From assembly GCA_965277415.1 (NCBI GenBank), contig CBDICS010000093.1:62001-126000 (forward strand): 64,000 nucleotides of DNA, written 5' to 3'. A program made the position numbers and the translations under genes. The DNA comes from JAHDHW01 sp965277415 (GTDB taxonomy: Bacteria; Bacteroidota; Bacteroidia; Chitinophagales; Saprospiraceae). The notes under the pieces are model-generated. The model was not told the origin of the DNA. It searched no databases and saw only the letters and a program-made list of their open reading frames with translations. Below are positions 8,458 to 15,865 of the stretch, one piece after another (position 1 is the first letter of the stretch; the number at the start of each line of letters is the position of its first letter).

Positions 8458-8889
8458 TTAGCAAGATGTATCTGAAATGATTTTCCATGCGCCATTGATT
8501 TTTTTAAAAATAATCATAAAAATACCATCAGCATTACCTATTGATCGAACCAAATGATATTCTCCCATGACGAAATACGCCTCCTCATTTATTTTTGAAA
8601 TATCATTTATTTTAAATTTCAAATTTCCGGTATGTTCCTTCGAAGGATATCTTTTATGATAATTAGCAAGGGTGTTTTTATAGCCATAAGTAATACCATT
8701 TGCGCCATAGAATTTTAAGGAATCAGAATTCCAATAGCCTTCCATAAAACCCTCAATGTCATAATTGGACCAGGCTTCTTGCTGTTTTTTCATAATGGAT
8801 AAAATTATTTTTTTATCTTCCACATCAGAATTTTTCGTTCCACAAGCAAAGAAAAGACAAAGACCAATTAGAAAGAATAAGTTTTTCAT
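8458..8889 (-). CDS. Lipoprotein with NTF2-like (DUF4440/SnoaL) domain
   Basis: A 143-residue protein with a lipoprotein signal (LFFLIGLCLFFAC, Cys16). The rest reads as an NTF2-like domain of the DUF4440/SnoaL kind: MKKQQEAWSNYDIEGFMEGYWNSDSLKF at the start, then alternating strands ending FKKINGAWKIISDTSC. Such domains bind small molecules and some are enzymes; no catalytic assignment is possible. It is the first gene of a short operon with the cytoplasmic Gfo/Idh/MocA gene and is divergent from the operon starting at 8993. Confidence 0.75.
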   Translation of the reverse strand: MKNLFFLIGLCLFFACGTKNSDVEDKKIILSIMKKQQEAWSNYDIEGFMEGYWNSDSLKFYGANGITYGYKNTLANYHKRYPSKEHTGNLKFKINDISKINEEAYFVMGEYHLVRSIGNADGIFMIIFKKINGAWKIISDTSC

Positions 8890-8992
8890 GAAGAAAAGCG
8901 TTTTGGTTTTATTTTAATCAAGCCTTGACGGACACAGGAGCTTCTTTAAGCTTTGTATCCAATAAAACACCAAAGTAATAATCATTGATCAT

Positions 8993-10384
8993 ATGAAAAA
9001 AAATAACCGAAGAGATTTTCTAAAAAAAGCATCATTAGGAGGTATTCTATTATTGGGAACAGGTAATGTGAAATCTGAATCCTTATTACTTGAAAAAAAA
9101 ATAAACCCTGATGATCAACTTAAATATTCCGCAAATGATACCCTGAGATTGGCAATGATTGGTTGCGGCATTCAAGGTTTCTCTAATGCCCGTTCTGCTT
9201 TACGTGTGCCCGGTGTAGAATTGGCTGCGGCCTGCGATCTATATGATGGTCGTTTGATTAGAATGAAAGAAGTCTTTGGCAATCACTTATTTACAAGCAG
9301 AGATTACAGAGCGATATTAGCACGGGCAGATATTGATGCTGTCTGTATTTCTACCTCGGATCATTGGCATGACCATATACTCAAAGCAGCCTTGGAAGCG
9401 GGGAAGCCTGTATATTGTGAAAAACCTATGATGCATCGTATTGAAGAAGGACATAGCATGATTGCGGCAGAAAAAAAATATGGTTTACCTGTACAAATAG
9501 GAAGTCAGCGAGCCAGTTCTATTGCCACATTGAAAGCTAAAGAATTATTTGAAAAAGGAGCGATCGGCGAACTAGTCCTGGCAGATATTCGCTATGATCG
9601 AAATAGTTCGAATGGTGCTTGGCAATATTCAATTCCCAGGGATGCTAATCCCGATACAATAGATTGGGATGCTTTTTTAGGAGATGCTCCTAAGCGATCT
9701 TTTGATAAAAAACGTTTTTTTCATTGGCGAAGCTATAATGATTATGGAACAGGTGTAGCAGGAGATCTTTTTGTTCACCTATTTACAGCGCTACATGTGA
9801 TCACCTCGTCTATAGGCCCTGAACGGATTTATGCAAGTGGAGGATTACGGTTTTGGAAAGATGGAAGAGATGCACCTGATGTAACTTTGGGTTTATTTGA
9901 TTATGCAGCTTGTGGAGCCCACCCAGCATTTAATGTTCAAATGAGGGTTAATTTTGTTGATGGTTCAGGTGGCGGGTCTCATGTGAAATTGATTGGTACA
10001 GAGGGAACGATGATTCTTGGTGGTGGTGGTATCACCGTTCAAAATGTTGGTGTGAAGACCGCCAGAACCTATGGAGGCTGGGATTCATTCGATACTTTTT
10101 CTGAAGCGGAACAAAAGGCTTTTAAAAAATGGTTTGAAAAAAATAATACACAGAAAAAACCTGAAATGCTTGCTCCAAAAGAGTTGGTTTATAAGACCCC
10201 AAAAGGGTATAGCACACATGTTGATCATTGGGCGGGATTTATTAATGCGATTCGGAAAGGAACACCATTAGTCGAAGATACTACTTTTGGAATGCGAGCA
10301 GCAGGGCCAGCTTTAGCAACCAATATTAGTATGCAAGCCCATCAAGCTATTAATTGGGATGCTGAAAAAATGAAATTGTCTTAA
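8993..10384 (+). CDS. Tat-exported Gfo/Idh/MocA-family oxidoreductase
   Basis: A 463-residue protein with a twin-arginine signal (NRRDFLKKASLGG, Arg6-Arg7) indicating folded export with its cofactor. The Rossmann motif AMIGCGIQGFSNA comes next, and the CEKPMMHR segment carries the active-site EKP at 143-145. The long C-terminal domain is typical of the secreted subfamily common in Bacteroidota and Planctomycetes, where members act on sugars. It opens a five-gene operon, since the next start is only three bases after its stop. An exported oxidoreductase beside cytoplasmic biosynthetic genes is odd and may mean it acts on the exported product, or that the linkage is only positional. Confidence 0.88.
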   Translation: MKKNNRRDFLKKASLGGILLLGTGNVKSESLLLEKKINPDDQLKYSANDTLRLAMIGCGIQGFSNARSALRVPGVELAAACDLYDGRLIRMKEVFGNHLFTSRDYRAILARADIDAVCISTSDHWHDHILKAALEAGKPVYCEKPMMHRIEEGHSMIAAEKKYGLPVQIGSQRASSIATLKAKELFEKGAIGELVLADIRYDRNSSNGAWQYSIPRDANPDTIDWDAFLGDAPKRSFDKKRFFHWRSYNDYGTGVAGDLFVHLFTALHVITSSIGPERIYASGGLRFWKDGRDAPDVTLGLFDYAACGAHPAFNVQMRVNFVDGSGGGSHVKLIGTEGTMILGGGGITVQNVGVKTARTYGGWDSFDTFSEAEQKAFKKWFEKNNTQKKPEMLAPKELVYKTPKGYSTHVDHWAGFINAIRKGTPLVEDTTFGMRAAGPALATNISMQAHQAINWDAEKMKLS

Positions 10385-10387
10385 AGC

Positions 10388-11365
10388 ATGCTACAATCAA
10401 AAACACTCTGGCATCTTTCAAATACAAAATCTGCACTTAAAGTAGATGAATTAAATACGGATGATAAAGTCTTGATCAAATCACTTTATTCATTGATTAG
10501 TATTGGAACGGAACGCTTGGTTTCTAATGGCAAAGTACCTACTAATTTATATGAACCAATGAAAGTACCTTATATGGCCGGTGCTTTTTCATTCCCTGTT
10601 AAATATGGGTATTCTTTGGTCGGAGAAGTGCAATCAGAACATCATGAACTATTTGGACAAAGAGTCCATATCATGCATCCGCATCAAGACTTATGTGCTG
10701 CGGATGAAAAAGATCTTTTTGTTATACCGCCTGAACTTGATGCTAAAACAGCTACTTTAGCGAGTAATCTTGAAACAGCACTTAATGCAATATGGGATTC
10801 AAAAGTTTCAATTGGAGATAAGGTGTTGATTGTTGGGTTTGGTTTGATAGGCTCTTTAGTTGCTCGATTAGTCTCTTTGATGCCGGGAACAGAAGTGGTG
10901 ATTGCTGAAATCAATCCTTCAAAAGTGGCATTAGCTAAAAAACTAGGATTCAGAGTGGAACAAGAAGAATCAACATATGATCTAGCGTTTCACTGCTCTG
11001 CTTCTACTAATGGATTGCAAGCTTGTATCGAAAAAGTAGGTTTCGAAGGTAAAATAATTGAACTTAGTTGGTACGGAGATCAGCTAAGTCCAATTCATCT
11101 GGGGGGTACTTTTCATTATCAAAGAAAACAACTAATCAGTTCTCAAGTATCGAATTTGCCTCTTGATCGCCGAGGGTCTTGGACTTATAAGAAAAGAAAA
11201 GAAACAGTGTTTAATTTACTAAAAAATCCAATTTTCAAGCATCATATCACACAAACCATTAAATTTGCAAGCAGCCCCGATTTTTTTGCTTTAATTAGAA
11301 ATAATGAAGCTCATGATTTAGGCATTTGCATTGACTATAAAGATGGAAATGATATTTCATTGTGA
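10388..11365 (+). CDS. Zinc-less MDR (alcohol-dehydrogenase-like) oxidoreductase
   Basis: A 325-residue medium-chain dehydrogenase/reductase. The GroES-like N-terminal half contains SIGTERLVSNGKVP and PVKYGYSLVGEV; the Rossmann half has VLIVGFGLIGSLVARL. The catalytic-zinc cysteine (usually C-x-S-D-H) is replaced by S-I-G-T-E, and the four-cysteine structural zinc loop is absent, so it is probably a zinc-independent, NAD(P)-dependent reductase. The GTERLV signature is shared with a BchC-like group which, from memory, often neighbours pterin-synthase-like genes. It is the second gene of the operon, with 51 bases to the PTPS-fold gene. Confidence 0.8.
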   Translation: MLQSKTLWHLSNTKSALKVDELNTDDKVLIKSLYSLISIGTERLVSNGKVPTNLYEPMKVPYMAGAFSFPVKYGYSLVGEVQSEHHELFGQRVHIMHPHQDLCAADEKDLFVIPPELDAKTATLASNLETALNAIWDSKVSIGDKVLIVGFGLIGSLVARLVSLMPGTEVVIAEINPSKVALAKKLGFRVEQEESTYDLAFHCSASTNGLQACIEKVGFEGKIIELSWYGDQLSPIHLGGTFHYQRKQLISSQVSNLPLDRRGSWTYKKRKETVFNLLKNPIFKHHITQTIKFASSPDFFALIRNNEAHDLGICIDYKDGNDISL

Positions 11366-11416
11366 GTAGTCGTAAAATATAATTTAGTTCAACTTCTATT
11401 ACTAATTTCACATACT

Positions 11417-11794
11417 ATGTTTACTGTAAAAATAAGAGAGCACTTTATGATTGCTCATTCCTTACCGAGAAAAGCTTTTGGTCCGGCACAAAAAATGCAT
11501 GGCGCTACTTATGTTGTTGATGCAGAGTTTATGAGTAAAGATTTGGATGAAAACAAAGTGGTTATTGATATGGGCGCCGCTTCCAATATATTGAAAGGCA
11601 TCCTTAAACCTTTGAATTATCAGAATCTTGATGAGATGCATATTTTCAAAGGGAAATTGACCACGACTGAGTATTTGGCTTACTTTATTCATCAAGAAAT
11701 AGCAAAAGCATTAGCGAGTACCTTTACAGGAAGACTAAAAGTAACCTTAGGTGAATCACATGTTGCCTGGGCAAGCTATGAGGAAAAAATTTAA
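11417..11794 (+). CDS. PTPS/QueD-fold protein lacking canonical catalytic residues
   Basis: A 125-residue T-fold protein of the 6-pyruvoyltetrahydropterin synthase / 6-carboxytetrahydropterin synthase superfamily. Retained features are HFMIAHSLP with zinc-ligand His14, the VVIDMG strand, TTTEYLA and the substrate-anchoring glutamate in LGESHVAWASY. Changed features are striking: the catalytic Cys of C-G-x-L-H-G-H is gone (FGPAQKMHGA), the second zinc His of HGH is Ala30, and the catalytic LDH histidine is Glu (NLDEM). It may bind a pterin without classical PTPS chemistry, or may do a different reaction. Its end overlaps the glycosyltransferase gene by 17 bases, implying translational coupling. 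Confidence 0.82.
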   Translation: MFTVKIREHFMIAHSLPRKAFGPAQKMHGATYVVDAEFMSKDLDENKVVIDMGAASNILKGILKPLNYQNLDEMHIFKGKLTTTEYLAYFIHQEIAKALASTFTGRLKVTLGESHVAWASYEEKI

Positions 11795-12803
11795 AAATAT
11801 TACGCTGGTCATTCCCGATCCAGAGGCTTTTATCTCTGGAGGTAATATTTACAATCTTCACTTCCTAAAGGCATTAAGAACTTACGATCCAGGTATTAAA
11901 AATATAGATTTTGAAACCTTTAAAAACCTGGAAGAGGCGGAGAAAGTTGATTGCTATCTGATTGACACTTATTATTTTGAAGCACTAAAAGACTATAAGG
12001 GAGATCTTTCTTCGACTTATTTGTTGGTTCATTTATTAGAAAGTTTAAATCAAGAAGGGGAGGAGCAATTGGCCTATTTTCAAAATGAAGAAGCAAGTGT
12101 TTTAAATCGCTTTAAAGGATTTATGTCTACTAGCCATTTTACACATGCCTATCTTTGTTCACTTGGATATGAAGATAAGGCCCACCTCATATTACCACCA
12201 GCCATATCTTTTCAAGCCATCAAGAAAAAGAAAGCTGTTGGAAAGATAAATGCCTTGATGGTCAATAATCTAATGCAAAGGAAAGGTGTTCTAGACCTAC
12301 TAGAAGCCATCAAGAAAGCGGAGTTATCTGCCGATCAATTTCATTTGACTATCATCGGTAATGAAACGATTGAGCCCGAATATGCAAGCAAGGTCAAAAC
12401 AATTTTGGAAGATGAAAGGCTTCAGGATTTAGCTGAGTATATTGGTGTGCTGCCACATAAAGAAGTACGAGAATATTATGAATTGGCCAATTTGTATATT
12501 TCATCTGCCTATATGGAGACCTTTGGTATCTCTTTGCAAGAAGCAGTAGCTTATCGAATCCCAATACTGGCTTATGATGGTGGCAATGCATTTTATCATA
12601 TTGAAGAGGGGATCAATGGTCATTTATTTGATTCTAATACTGCTCTGGTGTCAACATTAGAAAAGCTCTGTCAACAAAAGGATGAATTTGAAATGCTTTT
12701 GGATCGAGCATGGGCATTTCGGAAGTTTGAAAATTATACTTGGTCAACAGTTGTGAAATCTTTTGTACAACAATTGGCTCTTATTAATAATGCTATCAAA
12801 TAA
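11778..12803 (+). CDS. GT4-type glycosyltransferase
   Basis: A 341-residue glycosyltransferase of the GT-B fold. The N-terminal domain has SGGNIYNLHFLKAL (glycine-rich acceptor-side loop) and the C-terminal donor domain has MVNNLMQRKGVLDLLEAI, LTIIGNE and YISSAYMETFGISLQEAVAY, where E-x-F-G-I-S-L-Q-E is the GT4 EX7E nucleotide-sugar-binding motif. The ATG at 11778 was chosen because homology begins with KNITLVIPDPEAF; it overlaps the preceding gene by 17 bases. In this operon it could glycosylate the pterin-like product, by analogy with cyanobacterial pterin glucosyltransferases. The donor sugar and acceptor are unknown. Confidence 0.82.
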   Translation: MRKKFKNITLVIPDPEAFISGGNIYNLHFLKALRTYDPGIKNIDFETFKNLEEAEKVDCYLIDTYYFEALKDYKGDLSSTYLLVHLLESLNQEGEEQLAYFQNEEASVLNRFKGFMSTSHFTHAYLCSLGYEDKAHLILPPAISFQAIKKKKAVGKINALMVNNLMQRKGVLDLLEAIKKAELSADQFHLTIIGNETIEPEYASKVKTILEDERLQDLAEYIGVLPHKEVREYYELANLYISSAYMETFGISLQEAVAYRIPILAYDGGNAFYHIEEGINGHLFDSNTALVSTLEKLCQQKDEFEMLLDRAWAFRKFENYTWSTVVKSFVQQLALINNAIK

Positions 12804-12809
12804 ATAAAG

Positions 12810-13676
12810 ATGTCCGCAGAAGGTTTTGATACAGGCTGGTTAAACGAACGATTTGCATATGATAATGCGGCACGTAATACGGAAGTGGAACAAGCTTTTA
12901 TAAATCATTTTCGCTTTAAAGAAAAACTATCAATCCTCGATATTGGTGCAGGGACGGGAGCGAATTGTCTCTATTTTATGGAACGTCTTTTTAAAAATCA
13001 AGAATGGACTTTGATAGAAAAAGACCCTCAATTGTGTGAAGCCTGCAAACAAAGAATTGAACGTTTTCTATTAGACTATAATTTTTTTTATACCTACGAG
13101 GATAATGTCTTTCGAATAAAAATATGGGAAAGCCGAGTCAAAATAAAAATCATCAATGCTTCTTTTTTTGACCTGAAAGAATTAGTTGATTTAGATCAAA
13201 TAGATGTGCTAATGGCTGCTGCCGTATTTGATGTATTGACGCTTGAACAGTTTGAGGAAGTGATGAAACCGATAGTAGCGTCTAAGACTGCCCTTTTTAC
13301 TTCTATGAATTATCATAGTATGAAATGCTTGCCGGAAGAATCCTTGGATATTGAATTTGTAAGCGCTTATGAAAATCATATGATGCGTGAACAAACAATA
13401 GGCGTCGCGATGGGGCCCAAATGTTCAAGTTTGATAGAAGCATTTTTTAAACAGCATCAAATCGAATTTATAAAAGGAAGCAGTCAATGGAAGCTTGATG
13501 AACGGGCTCAGAAAATGCATTCGTTTTTATTAAATTTTATGGAAGGAGCGCTTGGAGAGGAAGCTTTAGTTGATCTAAAAATATTTAATTCTTGGCTTTC
13601 TGAGAAAAGAGCATTATCCCAGTCTGGAAGACTGAACATGGAAGTCAATCATCTTGACTATTTTGTTATTTTATGA
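12810..13676 (+). CDS. Class I SAM-dependent methyltransferase
   Basis: A 288-residue protein with the class I motif I ILDIGAGTGANCLYF (near 40-54) and an acidic motif II TLIEKDPQLCEAC (near 69-81), followed by the INASFFDLKEL segment that places the adenine pocket. The C-terminal part is diverged and substrate specific. It starts six bases after the glycosyltransferase stop and is the last gene of the five-gene operon before the CRISPR array. It probably methylates the operon's product; no substrate can be assigned. Confidence 0.8.
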   Translation: MSAEGFDTGWLNERFAYDNAARNTEVEQAFINHFRFKEKLSILDIGAGTGANCLYFMERLFKNQEWTLIEKDPQLCEACKQRIERFLLDYNFFYTYEDNVFRIKIWESRVKIKIINASFFDLKELVDLDQIDVLMAAAVFDVLTLEQFEEVMKPIVASKTALFTSMNYHSMKCLPEESLDIEFVSAYENHMMREQTIGVAMGPKCSSLIEAFFKQHQIEFIKGSSQWKLDERAQKMHSFLLNFMEGALGEEALVDLKIFNSWLSEKRALSQSGRLNMEVNHLDYFVIL

Positions 13677-13734
13677 TGTACGTATTTAGTTTGCTTGGGG
13701 GGGGATGAATGCCACAAAGGCGCAAAAGCACAAA

Positions 13735-14420
13735 GGTGTGATTCCAGTATGGTTCGATTAAAAGATTGTTATCAGAAAACTGTGTGCTGCCTATACCAAT
13801 GTTTCAATTCCAATATGGTTCGATTAAAAGTAAGTCCCCCTTTGCGTATTTCGGATAAACCGTAATGTTTCAATTCCAATATGTTTCGATTAAAAGTTTT
13901 CGATTATTCAATTAATAAAATAATAAAAATGAGTTTCAATTCCAATATGGTTCGATTAAAAGTTAAAAATTAAGTTTTTAAATCGTCTTCCCAATCATGT
14001 TTCAATTCCAATATGGTTCGATTAAAAGTGTATACAAACCACTTTGACCCAGTGAGTCAATCTTGTTTCAATTCCAATATGGTTCGATTAAAAGTACTTG
14101 CTGACAAGGATAAAATGAATCGCGTTGCTGGTTTCAATTCCAATATGGTTCGATTAAAAGCTTTCTACAAAAAACATTCCTTCAGCCAACTCTTTGTTTC
14201 AATTCCAATATGGTTCGATTAAAAGATGGAGTTTTAGACAACAGTAGTGTGTCTTTTAAGTTTCAATTCCAATATGGTTCGATTAAAAGAATTGCCTTAA
14301 AGTCTATTGCTACCCTTGCAAGCGGGTTTCAATTCCAATATGGTTCGATTAAAAGAATCATTGCCTGAATCAAGCGCAATTAAATCAGTTGTTTCAATTC
14401 CAATATGGTTCGATTAAAAG
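13735..14420 (-). CRISPR. CRISPR array, leader-distal block (11 repeats)
   Basis: Ten 30-base repeats start at 13801, 13867, 13933, 13999, 14065, 14131, 14196, 14260, 14326 and 14391, preceded by a degenerate copy ending at 13764. On the + strand the repeat begins GTTTCAATTCC and ends CGATTAAAAG; spacers are 34-36 bases. The complement ends in ATTGAAAC, the 8-base crRNA 5' handle of many type I-B and type III systems, so transcription is probably on the minus strand. The 13867 copy has a G-to-T change and the first copy has lost its start. Such decay marks the trailer end, which agrees with a leader on the right. No cas gene is in the window. Confidence 0.97.
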
Positions 14421-14551
14421 CGGGAAGCAATGGTCTGACCCCCTAATTCTCGGACACTTTTTCTCTTAATTAAGAATTAAATTCAGGACAAAAAATCAGG
14501 TTGAAAAAATGTAAAAATCAGGATTAATTTTAGGTGATTTTTATCTAAAAT

Positions 14552-15520
14552 TTATTTTCTGCAATCCAGTGGATTAGTTAAAGAATAAAGTTTCATATCA
14601 ATATCGAGCGATTTCAGATGGAAATAAGGAGAAGTATACCCAACTCCTGAATGTATCCGCTCGAAGTTATAAAAATTAATAAATCTATTCAAAGTATTTG
14701 CTGTTTCCGTTAATGCTTTGAACTCAAATTTCTGACAAACGGTACGTTCTAAAATACTGTGATAAGACTCTACATGTGCATTTTGTTCTGGCGTTGCTGG
14801 CTTGCAAAATTCTTGTGTTACACCTTCTCTTTTCGCAAAGTATTTTTGTACTTGTTCCGATATGAATTGCGAACCATTATCGTTGCGAACAAAAATGCTT
14901 TTCGGTAAAGGGTACTGCCCAAATATCTGATCAAATAAGTTTATCACCTCTTTGTGTTTTATCGACCAAGCTAAATAATGGCCTAATACCCATCTGGTCT
15001 TTACATCAATTACGGTGAGCAATAAAGCGTTTCTATTCTTGCCTGCCACGTAGATGTACTTGATGTCAAACTCCATGTAGTCGAAGGCTTCTTCAGTCGG
15101 AGGGAGCAGTTCCTTGACCCAGTTACGCTTGGACTTCTTCCTTGGTTTAAACTTGTTTAGAAGGCCATTTTCTCTCATTAACCGATAGACTTTCTTTTGG
15201 TTTATGATGTAATTCTTCTTCTGTCTCAACCAATGCGTTGTCTTTAAATAACCATAATCTACAAACTCTTGCTCCAGTATCCATTCGATATCCTTTATCA
15301 CTTTTTCATTACTTACCAACTCTCCATCCACCTTCATTGTAAAGCAGCTCGCCGGTCTTCCTCTCTTTAATCCAGCCTCTTTTGGCTTGTGATAATAAGT
15401 GCTACTAGCAACACCGCAGGCTTCTAATATCGTTTTCTTCGGATAACCCTGACTAATGAAATCTTCGACTACTAGCAATTTGTCTTCCTTACTTATTTGC
15501 TTTTTTTTAGTAGCTCCGCC
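14552..15520 (-). CDS. IS3-family transposase OrfB (DDE integrase core)
   Basis: The catalytic half of the transposase. Its reading frame is open from the slippery A-run near 15512, and no ATG precedes the conserved region (the first usable codon is TTG at 15478). It is therefore probably made only as an OrfAB fusion by -1 frameshifting. An HTH-like N terminus (STYYHKPKEAG) leads to the rve-type core with the DDE triad: Asp in YMEFDIKYIY, Asp in VRNDNGSQF and Glu in PEQNAHVESYH. It looks intact, about 308 residues from TTG. Confidence 0.88.
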   Translation of the reverse strand, partial: GGATKKKQISKEDKLLVVEDFISQGYPKKTILEACGVASSTYYHKPKEAGLKRGRPASCFTMKVDGELVSNEKVIKDIEWILEQEFVDYGYLKTTHWLRQKKNYIINQKKVYRLMRENGLLNKFKPRKKSKRNWVKELLPPTEEAFDYMEFDIKYIYVAGKNRNALLLTVIDVKTRWVLGHYLAWSIKHKEVINLFDQIFGQYPLPKSIFVRNDNGSQFISEQVQKYFAKREGVTQEFCKPATPEQNAHVESYHSILERTVCQKFEFKALTETANTLNRFINFYNFERIHSGVGYTSPYFHLKSLDIDMKLYSLTNPLDCRK

Positions 15521-15792
15521 TTTATCCGCAACAACAATTCTTTCTCTGCTACAAGCTCTTTAAGTTGTTGGTTCTCCCGACGAAGACGACGTAATTCTTC
15601 TGATTCTGCATTAGCCTTATTTGCTCGTTTCAATCCAGACTCGCCATGTTCATCATAAGCCGCTGTCCATTTATAAATTGCAGTGACCGAAACCTCATGT
15701 TCTCTTGCTGCTTTTGCATTGCCATGCGTTTTGGCGTAGTTGATTACCTGTAGCTTTTCTTCCGCTGACCAGGTTTTTCTGTGCTTTGACAT
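15493..15792 (-). CDS. IS3-family OrfA, helix-turn-helix protein
   Basis: A 99-residue protein: an N-terminal helix-turn-helix (WSAEEKLQVINYAKTHGNAKAA then VSVTAIYKWTAAY) and a C-terminal leucine-zipper coiled coil (EELRRLRRENQQLKELVAEK), as in IS3/IS150 OrfA proteins that bind the element's ends. Near its 3' end the mRNA has eight A residues then G, containing the A-AAA-AAG slippery heptamer. The downstream gene is in the -1 frame with no intervening stop, which supports programmed frameshifting to make the OrfAB transposase. Confidence 0.9.
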   Translation of the reverse strand: MSKHRKTWSAEEKLQVINYAKTHGNAKAAREHEVSVTAIYKWTAAYDEHGESGLKRANKANAESEELRRLRRENQQLKELVAEKELLLRIKAELLKKSK

Positions 15793-15865
15793 ATTTGTAA
15801 TTTTATTCCACTAAATTTACAAAAATTGTGTCCAACTATTTAAGGGGTTGGAGAGGTAAATAAAT

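Larger units (their letters stand above)
14436..15853 (-). mobile_element. IS3-family insertion sequence inside the CRISPR array
   Basis: About 1.42 kb with two overlapping-frame genes (15493-15792 and 14552-15478). Imperfect inverted ends are visible: TGACCCCCTAA...GGACAC at 14436-14457 and GTGTCC...TTAAGGGGTTGG near 15830-15852. It interrupts a spacer: about 15 bases remain to the left (14421-14435) and about 12-15 to the right before the repeat at 15866. No clear 3-4-bp target duplication was seen, and the two spacer remnants are too short to add up to one 36-base spacer. Confidence 0.85.

Noticed and set aside
13690..13740. CCACAAAGGCGCAAAAGCACAAAGG-like stretch before the array, as a functional site
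   Set aside because: It resembles a low-complexity intergenic motif (a similar one is near 28840); its last part merges with the degenerate first CRISPR repeat.
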